This document shows positions 61,447 through 64,000 of a DNA stretch of 64,000 nucleotides, piece after piece (the stretch's first letter is position 1; each line of letters opens with the position of its first letter). The stretch is from Kentomonas sorsogonicus (Eukaryota; Euglenozoa; Kinetoplastea; Trypanosomatida; Trypanosomatidae). The notes beneath the pieces are model-generated. The model did no database searches. It saw nothing but the letters and a program-made list of their open reading frames with translations, and was not told where the DNA came from. Position numbers and translations under genes: made by a program. The DNA lies in NCBI GenBank assembly GCA_030347455.1, contig JAQOSZ010000260.1, forward strand, positions 186,001 through 250,000, in the 5' to 3' direction.

Positions 61447-62494
61447 TAGCACACATGGAAGCGTACCGAGAAGCTGTCATAGTGTGTGAGAGAATTTGTC
61501 CGGCACAAAACAAAAAGGTAAGTACGCATTGATGTAAATAATAATGAACAGTATATTTGTGAGGGGGAAAAAAAAGAGTGAGAGAATGCGTGTCTCTGCG
61601 TGTGTGGGGGTGTGTGGATGTTAGCGCGCGCGTGTGAAGCTTGCAGCAACATCTCAGTCCTGTATTCTTCCTCCCTCTGTCTTTTCACACTCATGAAGGC
61701 TTGAGGAGGGGAGGGGGGGGGGGGCTGTTTCACCACACCGGCTTGTTGCATTTAGTGTGGCTCTACATAACAGCTATCTTGAAGAAAAAGTTGACTATTC
61801 ACTCTTCATATAGCTACTTCTCTTCTCATTTATTGTTTCCTGAAAAGACGCGAACATGTACAGGTTAATTGTTGACCACCGCGTATTTCTTTTCCTTATG
61901 CTCTTCCACGTTACAAAAAATAGTATCTCTGAATGAGTGTGGTACACCAGTTTCGGTGTGTTCATGAGCGACATGTCTACATCGGCTGCATTTCGGACAC
62001 CGAGTCTCTGAGCCTTTAAGTCTGTGAGTGTGTTACTACCCCAACAGAGGGGATTGCCAATACATCGAGTACTCTTCAAAGCGTATTGTGTAATTATGTG
62101 TTTCAGAAGTTGTACTTAACTGCTGTGTCTCAGAAAATAGCATTCATTATGCTTTTATACCTCCTCTTCTTGCTTTTCTTCTTCCTCTCTACACAACTCA
62201 TGTTGTTGTCGCTGTCGCTGTTGTTTTTCCCCACTTTTTCCTCAACAACAACAACAAAAAAAACAACACATTGTTTCCAATAACTAGAACACTAGCTAAC
62301 CCATCTGGGATCCTCATTAGTTGTATTTATTATTTTATTGTTTATTTTTTTTTTGCTTTCTTTCCTCTGGCTCTCTGATTCGGTTCTCGACTTCTGTCAA
62401 ACTACCCTTGTAGACATAGCTACTGCGCCGTTGGTAGACGGAAAACTGTCCTTGTCCTCACACCGACAACTCCACTCTACTCCTAGTCGTAGTG
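61447..62494 (+). other. Intergenic spacer (1.05 kb) with a sense-strand G run
   Basis: No gene is supported. The first part (61550-61730) is G/GT-rich, unlike other spacers, with a 12-G run at 61713-61724. The remainder is T-rich (62160-62350), with AAC/A repeats at about 62246-62270. The leader region before 62495 has AGs at about 62412, 62437 and 62485. Confidence 0.5.
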
Positions 62495-63136
62495 ATGCAG
62501 CCGCAGCAGCAGCAACAGCAGTACCCCAACCAGGCTGCCGCCTATGGCAACCGTCAGGTCTACGGTGACGCCGGTATGTACGACCAGCGCCAGATGATGA
62601 ACTACGCGCAGCAGATGTACGGCGCCCCCCAGCAGTACGGCTACCAGAACCCCTACGCGCAGTACGGCCACCAGATGCCCCCCATGGGGCCGATGGCCGG
62701 CGCCCCCTACCAGGGCGGCCGCGGCGGCATGTACGGCCACTACGGCGGCCGCGGCATGTACGGTGGCGGCCGCGGCGGCTACGGCGGTCGCGGCGGATAC
62801 GGTGGTCGCGGAGGCTACCGCGGTGGCCGCGGCGGCTTCCGTGGACGCAAGAAGCGCCCGTTTGTCGGTGGCACCCTCGAGACCCAGAAGGAGTTCGAGC
62901 GCCGCACCGCCTGCTGCTTCTTCATGCAGGGCAACTGCAAGTTCGGCGACGACTGCCGCTTTCTTCACGAGGAAGGTACCGGTAAGGCCTGCCAGTTCGG
63001 CGACAAGTGCCGCGTCCACGGCTCGGCCGCCGCCGCCGAGGGCGAGAAGAAGGAGGACAAGCCCAAGGACGACAAGGCTAAGCAGAACAACGAGAAGGCC
63101 AAGGAGGCCGAGGCCAAGGAAGAAAAGAAGGAGTAA
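62495..63136 (+). CDS. CCCH zinc-finger protein with RGG/GGY region (ZFP type)
   Basis: 213 residues from the ATG at 62495 (the GTG before it is in frame). The order is a Gln/Tyr-rich start (QQQQQQYPNQ), a Met/Tyr/Gly segment, an RGG/GGY-rich region (about residues 76-122, repeated GGRGGYGGRGGY), one CCCH finger (CFFMQGNCKFGDDCRFLH, about 144-161, C-x6/7-C-x5-C-x3-H), a CxxxxxC-xx-H remnant (CQFGDKCRVH), and a Lys/Glu/Asp tail. Small CCCH proteins with RGG boxes are known trypanosomatid mRNA-binding regulators (the ZFP group), acting post-transcriptionally in differentiation. The RGG box is a likely target of arginine methylation. Confidence 0.85.
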   Translation: MQPQQQQQQYPNQAAAYGNRQVYGDAGMYDQRQMMNYAQQMYGAPQQYGYQNPYAQYGHQMPPMGPMAGAPYQGGRGGMYGHYGGRGMYGGGRGGYGGRGGYGGRGGYRGGRGGFRGRKKRPFVGGTLETQKEFERRTACCFFMQGNCKFGDDCRFLHEEGTGKACQFGDKCRVHGSAAAAEGEKKEDKPKDDKAKQNNEKAKEAEAKEEKKE

Positions 63137-64000
63137 GTGCGTCAGCAACGTGAGGGCTCGCTCGTTTCGAGGAATTTAACAGAGCAAACAGCATCTGAGT
63201 TTGTCTCGCGAGGTCTCTGCGTGTGCGGGGAAGGTGGAGAGGAAGAGGGACGGGGAGTGAGGTGCGTGTGAGCGCATGGCAAAAGACGACAACGACGGCA
63301 ACAACGAAGTGAATGTTATCCATATGGTATGATTGGGAACAGCAAATGTGCGTGCACGCTGTCTGCCATGGGTCTGTACCCTACATTTCGTCATGAGCAT
63401 CGTCACTGTTCCTCTCTCTTTTTCCCTTTCTCAACTACCAGAACCTCTGTCTGACTTAGTCGGCTGGGAGACGAGACGACCCTCTGTACACTGAAAGCAC
63501 ATGTATACACAGACACGCAGACGCGTACCCCAACGTTGGCGTACTCGCAGTCTTGGTTTGAGGACAGTATTTTATTCTTTCCTTTTTTTTTAATATAATT
63601 ACATTTTTATTTCTAAAACTAATTTCTTCTCATTCCAATGTTACCAACTCCTCATCCTCCATAACCACGACTCTCTTCAATGAAGCTATAAGGAACAGAC
63701 GCAGCCCTTATATCATCGCAGCTACCTTGATGGCACGCCCAGATCGTCAGACTCCGTTGTGCTGCTGAGACTGAGAAAACCCCTTGTGTGACTGCTCTTT
63801 TTTTTTCTTTTGAGGGCTGTAATTTTTCATTACTACGCAGTTGCACTTATTCCCACCCCCCTCTCTCTTTCTTTACACCTGGTTTATTATATTTTTTTCC
63901 ACACAGTGTTGATTCACAATGGAAAAATCAATAATAATAATAAAAAGTCTGTACAGATAGATGCTTGACAGAGTGGAATGAAAAGGAAATTACTGTTGAG
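63137..64000 (+). other. 3' UTR and spacer to window end
   Basis: No gene is seen. The first 200 nt are purine-rich. The final part has a C/T-rich tract (63854-63902) with an AG at 63906-63907, a typical spliced-leader acceptor, so the next gene probably starts near or beyond the window end. A 13-codon ORF at 63919-63960 is too short to call. Confidence 0.5.

Noticed and set aside
61443-61751. Minus-strand ORF downstream of a C run (G run on +)
   Set aside because: The arrangement mimics a pyrimidine tract before a gene on the other strand, but the translation is low-complexity and has no recognisable domain.
1-64000. tRNA, snRNA, snoRNA or rRNA genes
   Set aside because: I looked for T-loop-like GGTTCGA sequences and obvious box motifs in spacers and found none convincing; a covariance-model scan would be needed to exclude them.
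1-64000. Retroelements, LTRs or other mobile elements
   Set aside because: No reverse transcriptase, integrase or capsid-like reading frame and no long direct or inverted terminal repeats were seen.

Overview
The window looks like nuclear DNA of a trypanosomatid (Kinetoplastea). About 30 protein-coding genes all lie on the + strand, none shows an intron, and the standard stop codons are used (TGA, TAA and TAG all end genes). Coding regions are GC-rich at third positions. They are separated by 0.3-1.0 kb AT/pyrimidine-rich spacers carrying CT, T and C runs followed by AG, the arrangement expected for spliced-leader trans-splicing. I see no strand switch, tRNA, rRNA, CRISPR array, retroelement or telomeric repeat, so this appears to be an internal piece of one long polycistronic unit. 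I cannot name the genus.

Layout. 1-5.1 kb: a tandem pair of membrane lipase-like proteins, the first cut by the window edge, the second with a Sec14 (CRAL-TRIO) domain, many membrane segments and a lipase-like end. 6-14.4 kb: kinesin-13, an Erv41/Erv46-type vesicle protein, a 2-oxoglutarate oxygenase, a Pcf11-like zinc-finger protein and a signal-peptide membrane protein. 14.9-24.1 kb: a DExH RNA helicase, a NO66/MINA53-like JmjC oxygenase and the axonemal ruler protein CCDC39. 24.7-30.6 kb: an acidic protein, CLP1, two small unknown genes (one of 52 codons) and a mitochondrial-type protein. 31-42.4 kb: the ribosome-biogenesis factors YTM1 and NOP2, an unknown small protein, a two-TM protein, and RPB2. 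43-50.8 kb: a LYR-motif protein, the proteasomal deubiquitinase UBP6/USP14, a large coiled-coil protein and a small one-TM protein. 51-64 kb: an EGF/PSI type I surface protein, a DEX1-like protein, a small basic protein, KAE1, an unknown acidic protein and an RGG/CCCH RNA-binding protein.

How the genes relate: several themes recur, namely RNA processing (CLP1, Pcf11-like, helicase, RPB2, CCCH protein), ribosome biogenesis (YTM1, NOP2, NO66-like), tRNA t6A (KAE1) and flagellum/microtubules (CCDC39, kinesin-13). Shared transcription in trypanosomatids does not imply shared function, so most adjacency here is probably not meaningful.

Two points stand out. Five genes (kinesin-13, helicase, CLP1, the 27.9 kb small gene and the 47-49.7 kb coiled-coil gene) are each split between two frames by a single-base offset; four of the five junctions can be placed in G or C runs and the offsets go both ways, which suggests homopolymer errors rather than a programmed mechanism. 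Several short repeats (CA, poly-C) must lie inside mature 5' UTRs because no AG occurs between them and the start codon. I did not find a clearly new multi-gene system.
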